Source: Odontocerum albicorne (lineage: Eukaryota > Arthropoda > Insecta > Trichoptera > Odontoceridae). From it: a stretch of DNA of 64,000 nucleotides. A program made the translations under genes and the position numbers. A model generated the notes under the pieces. It worked only from the letters and a program-made list of their open reading frames with translations. It did no database searches and was not told the origin of the DNA. This document shows, in pieces, positions 21,677 through 33,430 of this stretch (position 1 is its first letter; each line of letters starts with the position of its first letter). The DNA is taken from assembly GCA_949825065.1 (NCBI GenBank), contig OX463845.1:23600728-23664727 (forward strand). Direction: 5' to 3'.

Positions 21677-22768
21677 TCATCCCGTTAATTAATTTAGCGG
21701 TGATTACGGTTATGTACTGTTTTTGATTAATTAAAAAAAAAACAAATCGCTCTTGGTTGTATTGAATACAGTGATAATATAATATATAACAAAACCGAGT
21801 TAATATTTTTTAGCGTATTATTTGTTATTTCATTGTATAACACAGAAAAATTAATATTGGATGACTAAATGAATGTTTAAACGATGGAGATGTTTCTTGT
21901 CAAAATAATAATTATACCGAAAATTTTGATTAACTCTTAATTCCGAAAATCTTCATCGTTGTTTAATTCAGTTTTCAGAATGAATTAAATATTCCGTTAT
22001 TTCTTAGAAAATGCAATAAATAAGAAAATATCTTCCCTTTTAATAATTTATCCCAAAATTAAGGCAAACAGAAGGTACTTTTATTATGAAATAAACTCAG
22101 GAAACCTATTTAAACTTTGATTAAATTTTCATGTTAGACTTATACTTGTACACCTCAATGCGCTAATTTTGAGAAAGATTCGCTTAGACAAATCCTCCAG
22201 ATCTCTCCCTCTAAATATCCAACCCTTTCTTAAGGCTTCAAAATATTTGATATTTTGGATAAGAAGGGTGTACTCGTACTTTACTGAAGATTTTTTATTA
22301 AATTATTAATTGTATCGTTGTATTATCTATATGATATTTAGAAGATGAAAATTGATTATGATAAAATTTACATCGAATATTTATAGGTTAACATTGACAA
22401 GAAAGGATAATTCAGGTTGTTAATCTTGGGTATACCAATATGATGAACTAGCACCACTAGGTGAATTTAACAACGATGAAGATTTTCTGAATTAAGAGTT
22501 AATTAAAATTTTCGGTAGAGTTATCATTTTGAAAAGAAACATCTCCTTCATTTAAACATTAATTTAGTCATTCAATATTTAATTTTCTATGTTATAACAT
22601 ACAACATATAGTAATATCAAATAATACGTTAAAAAAGATTAACTAGATTTTGTTTTGTTATATATTGTATTTTCAATGTGTTCAATACAATCAAGAGCGG
22701 CTTGTTTTTTTTAATTAATCAAAAACAGTACATAACCGTAATCACAGCTAAATAAATTAGCGGGATGA
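21677..22768. mobile_element. foldback element with about 300-bp inverted arms
   Basis: Left arm 21677-21968 and right arm 22464-22768 are clearly reverse-complementary along their whole lengths, with scattered substitutions and short indels. Landmarks are TCATCCCG at both outer ends, TGATTACGGTTATGTACTG, GGAGATGTTTCTT, and AAAATCTTCATCGTTGTT at the inner ends. The roughly 500-bp centre has no long frame. This suits a non-autonomous DNA transposon with long terminal inverted repeats. I could not see a clean target-site duplication, so superfamily is open. Confidence 0.8.
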
Positions 22769-22847
22769 TACGTAGGTGCGACCAGGTGAAAACGGCGCTG
22801 ATTTGGATTAAATATGGCGGTAAAGTGTCTCATTTGCTCAGGAAAGC

Positions 22848-22920
22848 TGTAGCTTAAGTGGTAACGCATTCTTCCTAAAACGTGGAGATCAGCTTCGAGT
22901 CCAGTCAGCTGGCTAGCATC
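22848..22920 (+). mobile_element. tRNA-like sequence, third type
   Basis: GCTGTAGCTTAAGTGGTAAC (A-box region) and GCTTCGAGTCC (B-box-like) are spaced as in a tRNA, and acceptor-like ends AGCTG and CAGCT flank them. Downstream, GTTAACCTTAT(C/T)ATCCAA-type segments recur at about 22956, 22981, 23008 and 23704. This suggests a SINE-like or composite repeat rather than a tRNA gene. Confidence 0.4.
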
Positions 22921-23289
22921 TAAGAGTGGTATTCGTTAATACTTTATGTTGGTAGTTAACCTTATCATCCAAATCAGCTGGTAACCTTACTATCCAACTC
23001 AGTTGGTTAACCTTATTGTAACACTGAATCACTTAATGTATCGGACGTGTGCCGTCGCCCTTGTGTGTGTTTGTGTATGCAGTATATTGAAAAAGACAAT
23101 GATGTGATGATCTGCATATATTATTAAATTAAATTGTAAACTTTGAAATGTATATGTTCTTGTATCTTTGTAATAGTATGTAACACGAAATATTAGACAT
23201 AGTATGTTGAAATGGTTCTATATTTGTATAATCATTGTATGTGTATAATTCATTTGATATGTTTGTATATGTAAATCTGTGATTGTATG

Positions 23290-23690
23290 TAAAATGTATG
23301 TTTGTTTGACTCCGATCGCGTTCGCGACCGCAATGGAAATAAGTGACTTGCGGGACGATGCGATCGGAGTAGGTCGGGGCCCAGTAGGCGTAAGCAGGGC
23401 CCAAAACCCCGAAAGTTGTATTTCACGGGCAATGGGCGCTTGTGACGGCCGACTGACCATTAACATAGAGGGCCCTCTGGTTTTGATTATTATATTCTCA
23501 GTACTACCGACTATACTGCGTTTTACTTGAGACCCGCTACCCTACTTCGACTGCCTGAGAGGAATCTCTCCCTGCTACCTTCTTCTTCTACTGGATCTTC
23601 GCTACGGTATTCGCTACCTCGATTATCTGAGCGCGACGCGGCAACCAGCGTACCTAGATACAGTTCTTTGTGCCCTGTCCGGTACACTTA
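23290..23690. other. GC-rich block of unknown nature
   Basis: An abrupt island of higher GC with many CpG sites within AT-rich DNA. It begins with an 11-bp perfect inverted repeat, ACTCCGATCGC (23309-23319) and its complement (23360-23370). It is flanked by related CTTA(A)CCTTATTATCCAACTCAG-type segments (about 23003 and 23700). It may be an inserted element, a 5' exon/promoter or transferred DNA. No frame shows a recognised domain. Confidence 0.5.
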
Positions 23691-23944
23691 AGTTGACACT
23701 TAACCTTATTATCCAACTCAGAATAGATAAATCCCAGTACCTTGGGTTATAAGCATGCCTTTTTAGTAAAGGTTTTTTGAATTGAAAAAAAAAGTACTTC
23801 TATGAAAACATGAAAATAAAATTTATTCAAGTGCTGAAAAAATCAAACGTTTCACAACTTTTTCATTTCAGGGGCGCATATATCGTCAAGAAGCATATAT
23901 AAAAAATAATAACTTAAATGCTTTTATGCTGTCAGCCTTAAGTG

Positions 23945-24460
23945 TAATTATAAGTCATATATTTATTTATTTATATACTTAACAATTTATAAATCTTTCC
24001 AAACAAACATTAGATTAGTTTTACATAGCTGTTTCAAGTGAAATATAAAACATTATTGAAATATGTTAAAATAAATAATACATGCCCAGCTAAAAAAACT
24101 ATACCAAAAATAAAATTACTAAAGGGAAAAAAAGTTTTATAATTCGCTATTTGAAGCATGCAAACAATTAAGATTCTAGTCCTACACTATAATATACGGT
24201 AGAATATTCCAAAGTCTAACGACATGAGCACAAACAAGGATAACATGAAAAAAACTAACGCATACTATACAGTTCTGTTTGAGCGTAGTTGAGCGTCCGT
24301 GATCGAAGATTCTGAGGTTCAGGGGACGGCAGAATACTTTGGAATGTTAAATATACATATACAATACTAAATGTTATATCTATTATTTTATAGTTTGGGA
24401 TGTTAAATATGAGCGACAATATGTGTGAATTTCGACGATTTCTTATGTTCAACAAGTTGA
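23945..24460 (-). mobile_element. LINE C-terminus and 3' UTR (CR1/Jockey-like)
   Basis: Minus strand: NIRNRRNSHILSLIFNI near 24450-24405, PSPEPQNLRSRTLNYAQTEL near 24325-24275, then after a one-base frameshift SFFHVILVCAHVVRLWNILP near 24260-24195, closed by a stop. The RxWNxLP end is the standard final motif of CR1/Jockey-type ORF2 proteins. The AT-rich 3' part with TTTATTTATTTATA near 23957 would be its untranslated tail. Non-functional. Confidence 0.6.
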
Positions 24461-24576
24461 GAGATTTATGATAAGGTGTGATATTCTATAAATTAATTAT
24501 TTATTGACTCGTACAATACAACATTTATTGACACATACATGTATAATACTATATGTTATATCTATTATTTATTTTA

Positions 24577-24796
24577 GACAATCTCCGTGGTCTAATTGAT
24601 AAGACACTTGTCTTCCAGCCCGGAGGTTGCAGGTGCGATTCCCGCTGGAACCCAGATTTATTTAAAAAAGGATTCCAGTCTGGTTTTCACTTAAGTCCTC
24701 TAACATATTTCGGGTTGGTTGCAAGATATTGCCACATAGCAATAAGCCCACCAGGTTGTACTGTATACAACGAAAGTGTAATACAATACAATATTT
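24577..24796 (+). mobile_element. SINE, full length (best copy; tRNA-derived family)
   Basis: Head: TCTCCGTGGTCTAATTGATAAG (A box), TGTCTTCCAGCCCGGAGG, then GGTGCGATTCCCGCTGGAAC (B box). Body: CCAGTCTGGTTTTCACTTAAG, ATATTTCGGGTTGGTTGC, GATATTGCCACATAGCAATA, CCACCAGGTTGTACTGTATA. 3' end: GTGTAATACAATACAATATT. The pol III promoter boxes lie in the head; the tRNA-unrelated body is shared by at least a dozen fragments in this window. It encodes no protein and would depend on a LINE enzyme for movement. Confidence 0.9.
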
Positions 24797-25104
24797 GATG
24801 AAATATGCAAGATTTTTTTATAGTAAAAATTATTTATTTTGTAAAATTCTCGTATGTTACTGCATCGACCAGATGTGATTTTTCGTATGTTACTGTATCG
24901 GCCAGACGTGATTTCTTCTCTGTTTAATTTTTTAAAGAAAACTGTGATTATTTAGATTTTTGGTTATTTGGGTACTTTTGAAGCTGTGTAGATATTCTAT
25001 TATATTCATTAAATTTTTTTATTGGTTTTTGTTCATAACAGTATATTTTTTTGTAATTTTTATGTGTTTTTTAGTTATTGTAACAATAATATTAATATTA
25101 AGTA

Positions 25105-25605
25105 ATATTTAATTAAGTGACGGTCTTTATTTTTGGTTAACGGTCGTTCCCTCGAGTAATATTTCAATTGGATCGATCTTTGTCTGCCTCAAAGTATTAG
25201 ACATGTTGCTGGCTTGTGTATCTTCAGGAAGCACTTGAAACGACCCTTTTTGGTAAGTCTTATCGTTATTTATGGATATATATGAAAACAACACACGTAA
25301 ATTTCACTCCACTTAAAACATTGAATGTGTTAGTATCACATATCTGAAACTGAACAAATGTTCCTTTGTAGTTTGTTATCCCTCGGTAAGTTTTCTGCGG
25401 TTTTCTTACCAAATATATTTTTTAAACATATTGAGCTACGGGGAAGCTCCCGATCCGATATTCTCAGTGATCTTGATATTCTTACACTCAACTCGTATGG
25501 TTTTAATCGGTCAATACTAATACCGGTTTGAATCCCGAATTAGAGCGTCCTTGAGGAGATTCTGATCTCTAAACGGCGCTATATAAATTGTCGTTTTACT
25601 ATTAT
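25105..25605 (+). repeat. 500-bp interspersed repeat, uninterrupted copy
   Basis: Collinear with a minus-strand copy scattered over 38533-41610. Shared blocks are TCTTTATTTTTGGTTAAC, CTCGAGTAATATTTCAATTG, TTTCACTCCACTTAAAAC, CTACTTTGTAGTTTGTTAT-like, CCCTCGGTAAGTTTTCTG, and the 3' end CTCTAAACGGCGCTATATAA followed by an A/T-rich tail. The end resembles the 3' terminus of a non-LTR element, and a similar end occurs near 30040-30075, so this is likely a LINE 3' UTR (inference). No coding frame. Confidence 0.7.
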
Positions 25606-25699
25606 TAAAAAATATTTTTTATTAACCGGTACCATATTCGATTACCGTATCATTTTTTTACATTTCTTCCTCTCTTTCAATTGACGTTTGCTAAAATGG

Positions 25700-26110
25700 C
25701 CCTCTTCAAAGGATGGAATGGGTTATTTTTAATAATTTATAGATTCTGTTATTTTAAGCAAATTTTTCCAAAGTGTCAAGTTTGACAACGGCTGCTTCGT
25801 TCCTTGCTCCCGGCCGCTTTCATTGGCCTTCCCTCTTTGTTCCCTTGGACGGTTTAATCCCGCGTAATTAGTTTAAGTCAGGCCCGAGTCAAACAGATGT
25901 ACAGCATAATCTTAGTTTAATATCTTACATTCTGCTCGCTACGTTGTAAATCCACGCCTTCCTTTTTCTTCACGAAACTTCCACAGAATTCTCTTTTCCG
26001 ACTGCTTGCCCCGCCTCAATCTTGGCTCCCATTGTGACTGCAGTGCTTCTTGGAGCCGAGAGTAATAAGGAATAATTAATGTATTTAAGGCTTCTTCAGG
26101 CTCGCCATGC
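25700..26110. other. moderately GC-rich, unassigned stretch
   Basis: Segments such as CTTGCTCCCGGCCGCTTTC (about 25805) and CTTGCCCCGCCTCAATC (about 26005) stand out from the AT background. No domain is recognisable and frames are short. It could be non-coding exon or an old element. Confidence 0.35.
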
Positions 26111-26334
26111 CTTCAAGACATTAAAATACCCCTTTTCTAGCTTGGAATTTACTTTAAAAGGATCTTGGTATAACATTATTTTATAATGCTTTCATATCAT
26201 ACTTTAAGTATTACTATTAATAGGCACTTTCAAACAATTATCTTTGAAAGTCTGTAAAAAAGTCAGTGAAAATTTGAAATTAAATACAAATAAACATCAT
26301 CTTATAAAGCACTTTATTACGATTGAGTAAGATT

Positions 26335-26530
26335 GTCGAATAATTTTTGGGACAGTTTAAATTTGTATAACAAACATGTGCACTACACATTTGAATACAT
26401 AAGTATAAACACTACACATTTGTATACATACATAAGATCATCTCAAAAGTTCAATGTTAACATCACATATTGGAAGATATTCCTTGTAGTTCGTTATATT
26501 CTTACTAATTATGTTTTTAAATAATGTAGA
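26335..26530 (+). repeat. partial copy of the 500-bp repeat
   Basis: 26430-26530 matches 25325-25440 (TTCAATGTTAACATCACATA, CCTTGTAGTTCGTTAT, TTCTTAC, TTTTTAAATAATG) with indels. An internal segment with ACTACACATTTG is duplicated at 26380 and 26408. Confidence 0.55.
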
Positions 26531-26569
26531 TGCGATGAATGTAGTAAATCTTCTTTTCTAATATCCATC

Positions 26570-27060
26570 ATCGTCACCTAATACATTACATCAGGAACAC
26601 ATAGATTTCATACACCTCATGCAGTTTCCACGATTTCATTGACTTTTTTATATTCGCATTTTTTCAAAATATTATTTACTTGATTCTTTATTACGCCTTC
26701 CACTCACGTTTACACTTTTTTATCAATGACATTTGCACATATTTGTTTTTCACTCACATTTGCGCATGTTTGTTTTCCACTCACATTTGCACATATTTGT
26801 TTTCCACTCACATTTGCACATATTTTTGTCTTGTTAGTATTTTTTTTATTATTTCGTTCCACATGCTCGAACTATCTCAGATAATTATTTTTGATCTTAC
26901 TTAATACACCAGCCTTAAGTTCACATTCATATCAAACCATTTTATTTCAAATTCTGTCATAAATGAACACCCCGTTTATTTTTTCTCATTTCTACAACAT
27001 TTATTCTGTTCTTTTCCGTTTTTTTCTACGTCCACTTTTCACTTCCAAATATATACGTGT
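26570..27060 (-). mobile_element. LINE C-terminus (WFGH family) with 27-bp internal tandem
   Basis: Matches the minus-strand copy at 51105-51830 block by block: CATACACCTCATGCAGTTTC, CGCCTTCCACTCACGTTTAC, CGTTCCACATGCTCGAACTA, CACCAGCCTTAAGTTCACAT. Inside, the CCACTCACATTTGCACATAT unit is repeated about three to four times with a 27-bp period (26728-26826), an expansion absent from other copies. No open frame remains. Confidence 0.6.
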
Positions 27061-28185
27061 ACGTCGGTACTAAAATACGAGTACTTTTGTGAACTATCAT
27101 CTTAATATATTTTTATATTATTTGCTTAGTATTCATATAACTTAGTGCTTCATTTACTTTCATTAAGAGCTTATATTGTAATTAATTGATACACAATGTA
27201 TCACCATTCCATACAACAAAGGGTTTGATAGCTAAAACTCTTTATCATCGTTTTACTTCTTCGTTTATTCCATATTAAATATTTCACGTCGGCTCTCATT
27301 ATCGCCATCTACAACAACTATATCGCATATAGGTACGTAAGAATTCAATATATTAAATTCACTCAGGAAATAAATATTCAATGAAAGTTATTGAGGAAAT
27401 AACTATTTATTTACCGTAAAAATTGTAAGTGAATTCAATAAAACGTTAAAATGTTCTCAACAACAATAGTCACTGAACATGTTGAAATCTGATGTGGATT
27501 TTTCAACTTTCCATATTTTTTGCTAAGAAATGGACGACTCTCCTTTGTGTTGCTGCGGAAAAGACTACACAGGTGAATTGCTGTCCTCAGTTTTCATTTT
27601 GGGGAAGCCTCGGGAGATCGAATCGCTCATTGTAGATGTTGAAATATGAGCGAATTGTACTCAGCTTCATCAGTTAAGGCTTTGGGTTAAGAACCACTAG
27701 ATGACGTACGAAACTCAACGTTCGTCATCGCATGTGTTAGAAATACTACTCTGCCCGTAAATGAACAACAACTTTTTCGGGCATAATCGAAAAATAATTG
27801 TCCGGTACATTAAACAATAGTTTGTCAATCAACAAAGGGTTTGCTTTTTTACCGTTGGCAATTTGAATATGTAATATGAACCGGTGCGCATATATCTTCT
27901 AACGCTAAGGGTGTAATATCGTATGGTACTTTTTGATGCGGGTACATCCGAATTGGTGATTCCAACATATTGAAGAACATTGCCAGGAGACAGCATGGTA
28001 TTCAGTGCCATTCATCAAGCATTCAGATTTAGATCTGCTTGAGGCACAGAATTCGCAGTTCGATATTACACATGTTGGCAATATTACCATACTACCCCGC
28101 AAGGGAAGAAACAACATTATCATTCAGTAGCTAGCACTTGTAAGTATTTTTGCCAGAACTTTTACCGGCAAGCCTGAGGCTTTTT
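27061..28185. other. AT-rich stretch with a faint repeat
   Basis: 27655-27745 resembles 49950-50015 (AACCACTAGA...ACGAAACxCA...CGCA), so an old dispersed repeat is probable. Frames at 27829-28123 have no recognisable domain. Confidence 0.4.
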
Positions 28186-28260
28186 TTAAGGAACCGTCGG
28201 GAATCGAACCCAAACCCCCGGTTGGAAGACAAATATCTGACTAACAAAGCCAAGGTTCTT
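28186..28260 (-). mobile_element. SINE head fragment
   Basis: Minus strand: GAACCTTGGCTTTGTTAGTC (A-box region), TTTGTCTTCCAACC, GGGTTTGGGTTCGATTCCC (B box). The body is absent. Confidence 0.7.
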
Positions 28261-28465
28261 CCCTTCCCATGAGTGTACACAAAGGAGACAGAGTGCCAAA
28301 CTTTCCTATCACATGATACTTCTTTGCCTATTCCGCATATACATAACTTCTCACACCGTTCGTTTCTTTCTCTTACTTCTTACAATTCTATCTTTCAAAA
28401 TGTCATTCACTTGCTTCATCCATACTTATCTCAGTTATCCTCTATTATCCTCTATTATTATTATT
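28261..28465 (-). mobile_element. LINE C-terminal tail (WFGH family)
   Basis: Equivalent to 51150-51300: AGACAGAGTGCCAAACTTTC, ATTCTATCTTTCAAAATGTC and CTTGCTTCATCCATACTTAT correspond to the tail that reads WLDQ-x-NDIL on the minus strand elsewhere. Degenerate. Confidence 0.55.
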
Positions 28466-28569
28466 TGTTACTCCCAAAAAATCTGAAATTTATTATTATA
28501 TGGCAATTTATAACAATCCACCAAAAGCATGTTAAAAATATCTGAAGTGCAAATCAGACTAAAACAATT

Positions 28570-28650
28570 AAAAAAAAAACTGGGTTCCAACGGGATTCGA
28601 ATCGTATCAAAAGGCAGGTACTTTACCAACTAGGCCACGGAGGTCATCAA
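28570..28650 (-). mobile_element. SINE head fragment
   Basis: Minus strand: GACCTCCGTGGCCTAGTTGG (A box), TACCTGCCTTTTGATACGATTCGAATCC (B-box region), then GTTGGAACCCAG. Confidence 0.75.
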
Positions 28651-28768
28651 TTATACTAGCTATGTAAATAAATATTTTTTTGCGCAGTTTACTACTCATC
28701 TCCGTCAATCTACCAACTATGTGAAAATTCATTATTGTTATAAAAAAAGCAAGGATGGGTCTTATTAT

Positions 28769-28976
28769 ATTGTATTATACTCGTATTACACTTCCGTTGT
28801 GTACATTTAACCTTGCGGGTTTATTGCCACGTGTAATTTCTTCTAGCCAGCAAGAAAGAAATTAAGGAAATCTTAAGTAGAAACCAAAGTAAACTCTTTT
28901 TGAAAAATTGGAAACTAACGGCAATCGAACCTGCAATCGAAACCAGAATGCTAATTGACCTAATAATCAAGGAGAT
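28769..28976 (-). mobile_element. SINE, near full length, diverged
   Basis: Minus strand: 3' end with ACAACGGAAGTGTAATAC, body with GCAATAAACCCGCAAGG and GGTTTCTACTTAAG, B box region in TTGCAGGTTCGATTGCC. The A-box region is diverged (TTATTAGGTCAATTAGC). Confidence 0.75.
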
Positions 28977-29589
28977 AATAATATTAATTCAAATAGTATT
29001 TTGCTTTTATTAGGATTTTATCCCATTTTGTTTTGTTTTAGGCAAAACATTGTACTCATATAGACAAATAAATTTGAAATTCAATTAAAACTGTAATTAT
29101 GTTTAATTTCAATTCAGCGAATCGAATAAACAATAATTATTCATTACGTGAGAATTTGAGCGTTAAATGTATTATTGATAACTCAATTGAATAAGTAAAA
29201 CTATTGATTTACCGAGAAGACGGTTAAGATGAGAGGCAGGCCTTGTAGTTGGGAGATAGTTCATGAGAAGATAAGCACTTTCCTTTTATGATTCAGCACA
29301 CTCAGTTGATTTATCTCGGAAAATGTCAACCTCCATAGCGCAGTTGCTTAAATATTACTGTCGTATATTCATGCTACGAGTTTTATATCTCTTCACTGTA
29401 AAATTATTATAGTTTAATGTTTCAAACGTTCTAGAATTGCATTTGAGATAGAAGCAGTAAAGTTTTATAATATATTTTTGTGATATTAAAGTGCAATATT
29501 TAGAAGATATGCTCTTGGCGTCCTGCAATTCAATTTTATTGCAAAAAAGCATGATATTTTAGTAATTTTGAATAATGATTAATTGTTAT
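28977..29589. other. AT-rich spacer
   Basis: No gene recognised. Confidence 0.5.
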
Positions 29590-30085
29590 GGAATTTTGCT
29601 ATTTAGGTAGTATTATCTCAGATGATGAAAGAGTTACGATAGACATTGAAATATGTGTAGCGATATGAAACAACGTCACGAGATACTAAAACATACGTAC
29701 TCGAACCGGACAGAATCAAGAGGAAGAGGATGAAAAAAAAAGATGGAATTATGGAGTGTAGAAAAATTTCCTAGTAATAGGGGTCAGTAAAGACCTGGTC
29801 AACAACGTAGAAGTATGGAATGCGAGATATTGAAAAACCGATACTCCTCATTATGGGAAAGAGCCGGGAAGAAAAATAGTGGCACATTGATAGGTTTGTT
29901 GTTTTGCAACGATTTCTGTTACACTATATTTTGCTATATTTTTTTATTGCCCGCAGCCACCACTTTCTACTATTATTTTTAATACAATGTATTTATTCTT
30001 TTATTAATTGTGAGTTCGATTTTCGAGTAAATACATTGTTGAGGAGATTCTGCACTTGAAACGGCAACATGTAAATTGTTTTTTT
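29590..30085 (+). mobile_element. LINE C-terminal fragment and 3' end
   Basis: FCYLGSIISDDERVTIDIE (29590-29650) is the common FxYLGSIIS-DD-x(5)-DI block found just after the reverse transcriptase core of many non-LTR elements. A degraded tail follows to about 29890. The 3' end at 30040-30085 (TTGAGGAGATTCTG...AAACGGCAACATGTAAATTG) resembles the end of the 500-bp repeat at 25555-25600, linking that repeat to a LINE 3' UTR. Confidence 0.6.
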
Positions 30086-30239
30086 ATATATTGATCCAAG
30101 AGAGAATTGACGGTAGCTTAACGAATAAGATCGAATACATCTAAAAACTCCAAGGTACTAACTAGCATTAAACGGCAAGGAAAAAAAATGGAAACTGCGT
30201 GACGAGGCCTGCTCTACAGTGAAAAGAAAATGGTTGAAG

Positions 30240-30815
30240 GTGATGAAAATACTAATTGAAAATCAATGAAATAGCTACTTTAAATATCATATATTCTTCA
30301 AAAAATGTAAAACCGATAAAATACTACGATTATATTAATTAGCATCAATATTTTGTACGAGTATAATGATAAATACTAATTAATAATCAATGAAATAAAT
30401 CGTAACTATAAATATATGTTCTTCGTGGAACTTGTCCACTTATAGATCGATTGTTAATTTTTTGAAGACTAATCAGCTGAAAGTTTGAATGGTCTAGAAC
30501 TGTAATTTAAAAAAAATATATTATATTGACTTATATAATTGGATTATCACTTGAATTTTATGGCGCAAATCATTCTAATTTGGGGTGGAAGGCATTTTTT
30601 TTCAATCATGTGTTCTACAAAAAAATAAACTACTGATAAAATGCTGTAATTGCATTAATTGGAATCAATATTTTATACGAGTAGAATGATAAATACTAAT
30701 TAAAAATTAATGAAATAAACAGCTATTATAAATGTCATACGTGTTCTACAAAAAATAAACTGATAAAATACTGTAATTGCATTATTTCGTATAAATATTT
30801 TGTACGAGTATACCG
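30240..30815. repeat. about 121-bp tandem repeat split by a LINE tail
   Basis: Units start near 30242 and 30363, then resume at about 30600 and 30735 after an interruption. Shared blocks are TAATGATAAATACTAATTAA, AATCAATGAAATAAA, GATAAAATACTGTAATTGCA, TATTTTGTACGAGTATA. The interrupting 30420-30595 segment is a LINE 3' UTR copy. Confidence 0.65.
30420..30595 (+). mobile_element. LINE 3' UTR copy (CCHC-tail family), plus orientation
   Basis: AACTTGTCCACTTATAGATC, TTGTTAATTTTTTGAAGACT, TGGTCTAGAACTG and GGCGCAAATCATTCTAATTTG match 21085-21280 directly and 54150-54300 in reverse complement. It lies within the 121-bp tandem array. Confidence 0.6.
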
Positions 30816-30856
30816 TTCGTAATTATCCACTGGCTGGTGGTTTTACAAACACAGCT

Positions 30857-31545
<689 letters not shown>

Positions 31546-31684
31546 AGAAGAATAACAGTTGCACTGACAGAAAGTCAGGTAACACTAAGAAAGGAAAAAT
31601 TGAAAAGCTAAAAAAAGAAAGTACCAAAGAAAAGAATAATTTATATTCGGGTCAGAAGGAAAATCTTTAGAAGTCACCAAATCT

Positions 31685-32150
31685 TCATAAAGCTCTAAAA
31701 TTATCCCTGGTGGCGCCAGATAGCAAAGGGCAACATCGGGCCGAAGGTAGACCAACATACTCGTTTAGCTGCTCCTCCCTCTTTTGAGAGTTTTTACTTT
31801 CCACACAGTCCCACAAAATGTGGTCTGCGGATTGTTCTGGCTGGCCACATATATCGCAATAGGTCGAAGGGACAAATTTTACTCAAAAAAGTTTAATGCT
31901 GAAATTCCCGTGACCAGTGAGGAATTGGGAGGTCCCGTGATTAGAAATCATACGGAGATTTAAGCGTACACTGATGCAAGGAAATAATTCAAAAGTGCGT
32001 CGTCCCTTTGAGGATGACATGCAACGCGATTGCCATGCTATTATTACTGAGTTGAAGCAGGTTTTTTCTTCAGTGTGTGGTTTAATTTGTGTGGTGAACG
32101 TGGCCGTCACCTTTCCGGCAAGTAGTGAAGGCGGACCTCACCGCCTAGAA
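31685..32150 (-). pseudogene. LINE ORF2 C-terminus: RNase H tail and CCHC motif
   Basis: Minus strand, one continuous frame with a single internal TGA. Landmarks are KVTATFTTQIKPHTEEK, WQSRCMSSSKGRRTFELFP, NLRMISNHGTSQFLTGHGNF, the stop at 31883-31885, then VPSTYCDICGQPEQSADHIL, WDC, and a tail to the terminal TGA at 31685-31687. The C-x2-C-x8-H-x4-C cluster, preceded by a WQxRW-x-KGR-T-like and TGHG block, is the C-terminal end of RNase H-bearing non-LTR retrotransposons (Jockey/LOA/R1-like). It represents roughly the last 150 residues. The preserved frame with one stop suggests modest age. Confidence 0.85.
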
Positions 32151-32230
32151 GTATATTTATTACATTTATTAGAACAACATATCTAGTCACAATTATAAAA
32201 GAGCATGACATCCACTCGTAACATAACTTG

Positions 32231-32312
32231 ATGAACTCCTTGGCCTAGTTGAAGGAAGACTTGTCTTCCACCCGGGATTTAAAGTTCGAGTCCCGGTGGA
32301 AAAAAGTCTTTC
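32231..32312 (+). mobile_element. SINE head fragment
   Basis: AACTCCTTGGCCTAGTTGAA (A box), ACTTGTCTTCCACCCGG, AAAGTTCGAGTCCCGGTGG (B box). The body is missing; poly-T-rich sequence follows. Confidence 0.75.
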
Positions 32313-33265
32313 ATTTTATTTCCCTCGTAAAATCCACTATTTCCATATGTTTAGGAATGAATGTGTTTGGGTTTTCGTTTTTTATTGTATTAATGCGCTT
32401 TTGCATATAACATAGTTAATACATTTTTATCTTTATCAATTAATCATCCACACGACTATAATTTGCATTCACTCCTGGTTTATATTCACACAGCGACGTA
32501 TTCTTGGCATTATGGCATTCAAATCCAGCTAAAGATTTTTATACGTGACTAGTTCATTTTTATGTCTCAAAATAAATTATTCTCGACCTAAATTTTTTAA
32601 TAATCTGCGAAATTCTTTTGCAAATATACTTTTTAAATATTATTTTTATTTAAACGTTTTCATTGAAGTACATTCTCAACAATCCAATTCTTAACAACGA
32701 TAAATTGGGGCATGTACCACTAAAACTAATTATGTATGTTGTATAGATGATATTATGAACACCTGTTAATTTATATTTTGTAGAACAAAACAATTTCAGG
32801 CACTGTAATTTAGGGTAAAATATTTTGATGTATTTTAAGCCCAGGTTTAATTTAAATAAGATGTATTTATTTTCTGAAAAATATAAGAATAATTTTTATG
32901 TTTCTGAATTGGACTTATGCTAATTGAAATTGCAAAAAGGTCCCATTCCACAAGACATTTGAAATATCGAATAAAATACCTCAATCTATTATATATATGA
33001 AAATATCCAGTCATTAAAATGCGTATTTCACATTTAAAGTCCGTCTTAGAAAAATCTCACAAGCTAGTACAGCACTACGTCATGTTTTCTCAATTTTCTC
33101 ATAAAATGTAGAAATGTGGGTTGAGCCATTTTTACACAATTACTTCAAATTCTCTGAATGTTGGATAGCGTCTTCGGAATGTCGACTTATCGCATATTAA
33201 ATTAATTTCACTTTGATATATCGATGAAATTATATTCATTAGCTTATTATGATTTTTACTCTGAG
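32313..33265. other. AT-rich spacer
   Basis: No gene recognised. Confidence 0.5.
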
Positions 33266-33430
33266 AAATTACAACTTAAAGAAGGGTAAGAAGCACGAGA
33301 AACAGAAGAGTACGTATATCAAGACGTATGGATGGGGGAGAGACAAAGGCTGTATGCGTGAATAGAAAAGCGTGGATATCTGTACTCAATGCCTATCCCA
33401 AAAAGGGACGTGGCGTGATGATATGTTTGT
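33266..33430 (+). mobile_element. LINE C-terminal tail (WFGH family)
   Basis: Plus strand tail matching 4986-5196 and 63660-63810: GTATGGATGGGGGAGAGACA, AGACAAAGGCTGTATGCGTG, then SVLNAYPKKGRG-like residues. Only about the last 50 codons remain, and they are degraded. Confidence 0.5.

Noticed and set aside
24577..24650. Functional tRNA genes at SINE heads (also 12.3, 28.6 and 55.5 kb)
   Set aside because: A and B boxes are present but the acceptor arms do not pair properly and each head runs into the same repeated body, so they are SINE heads.
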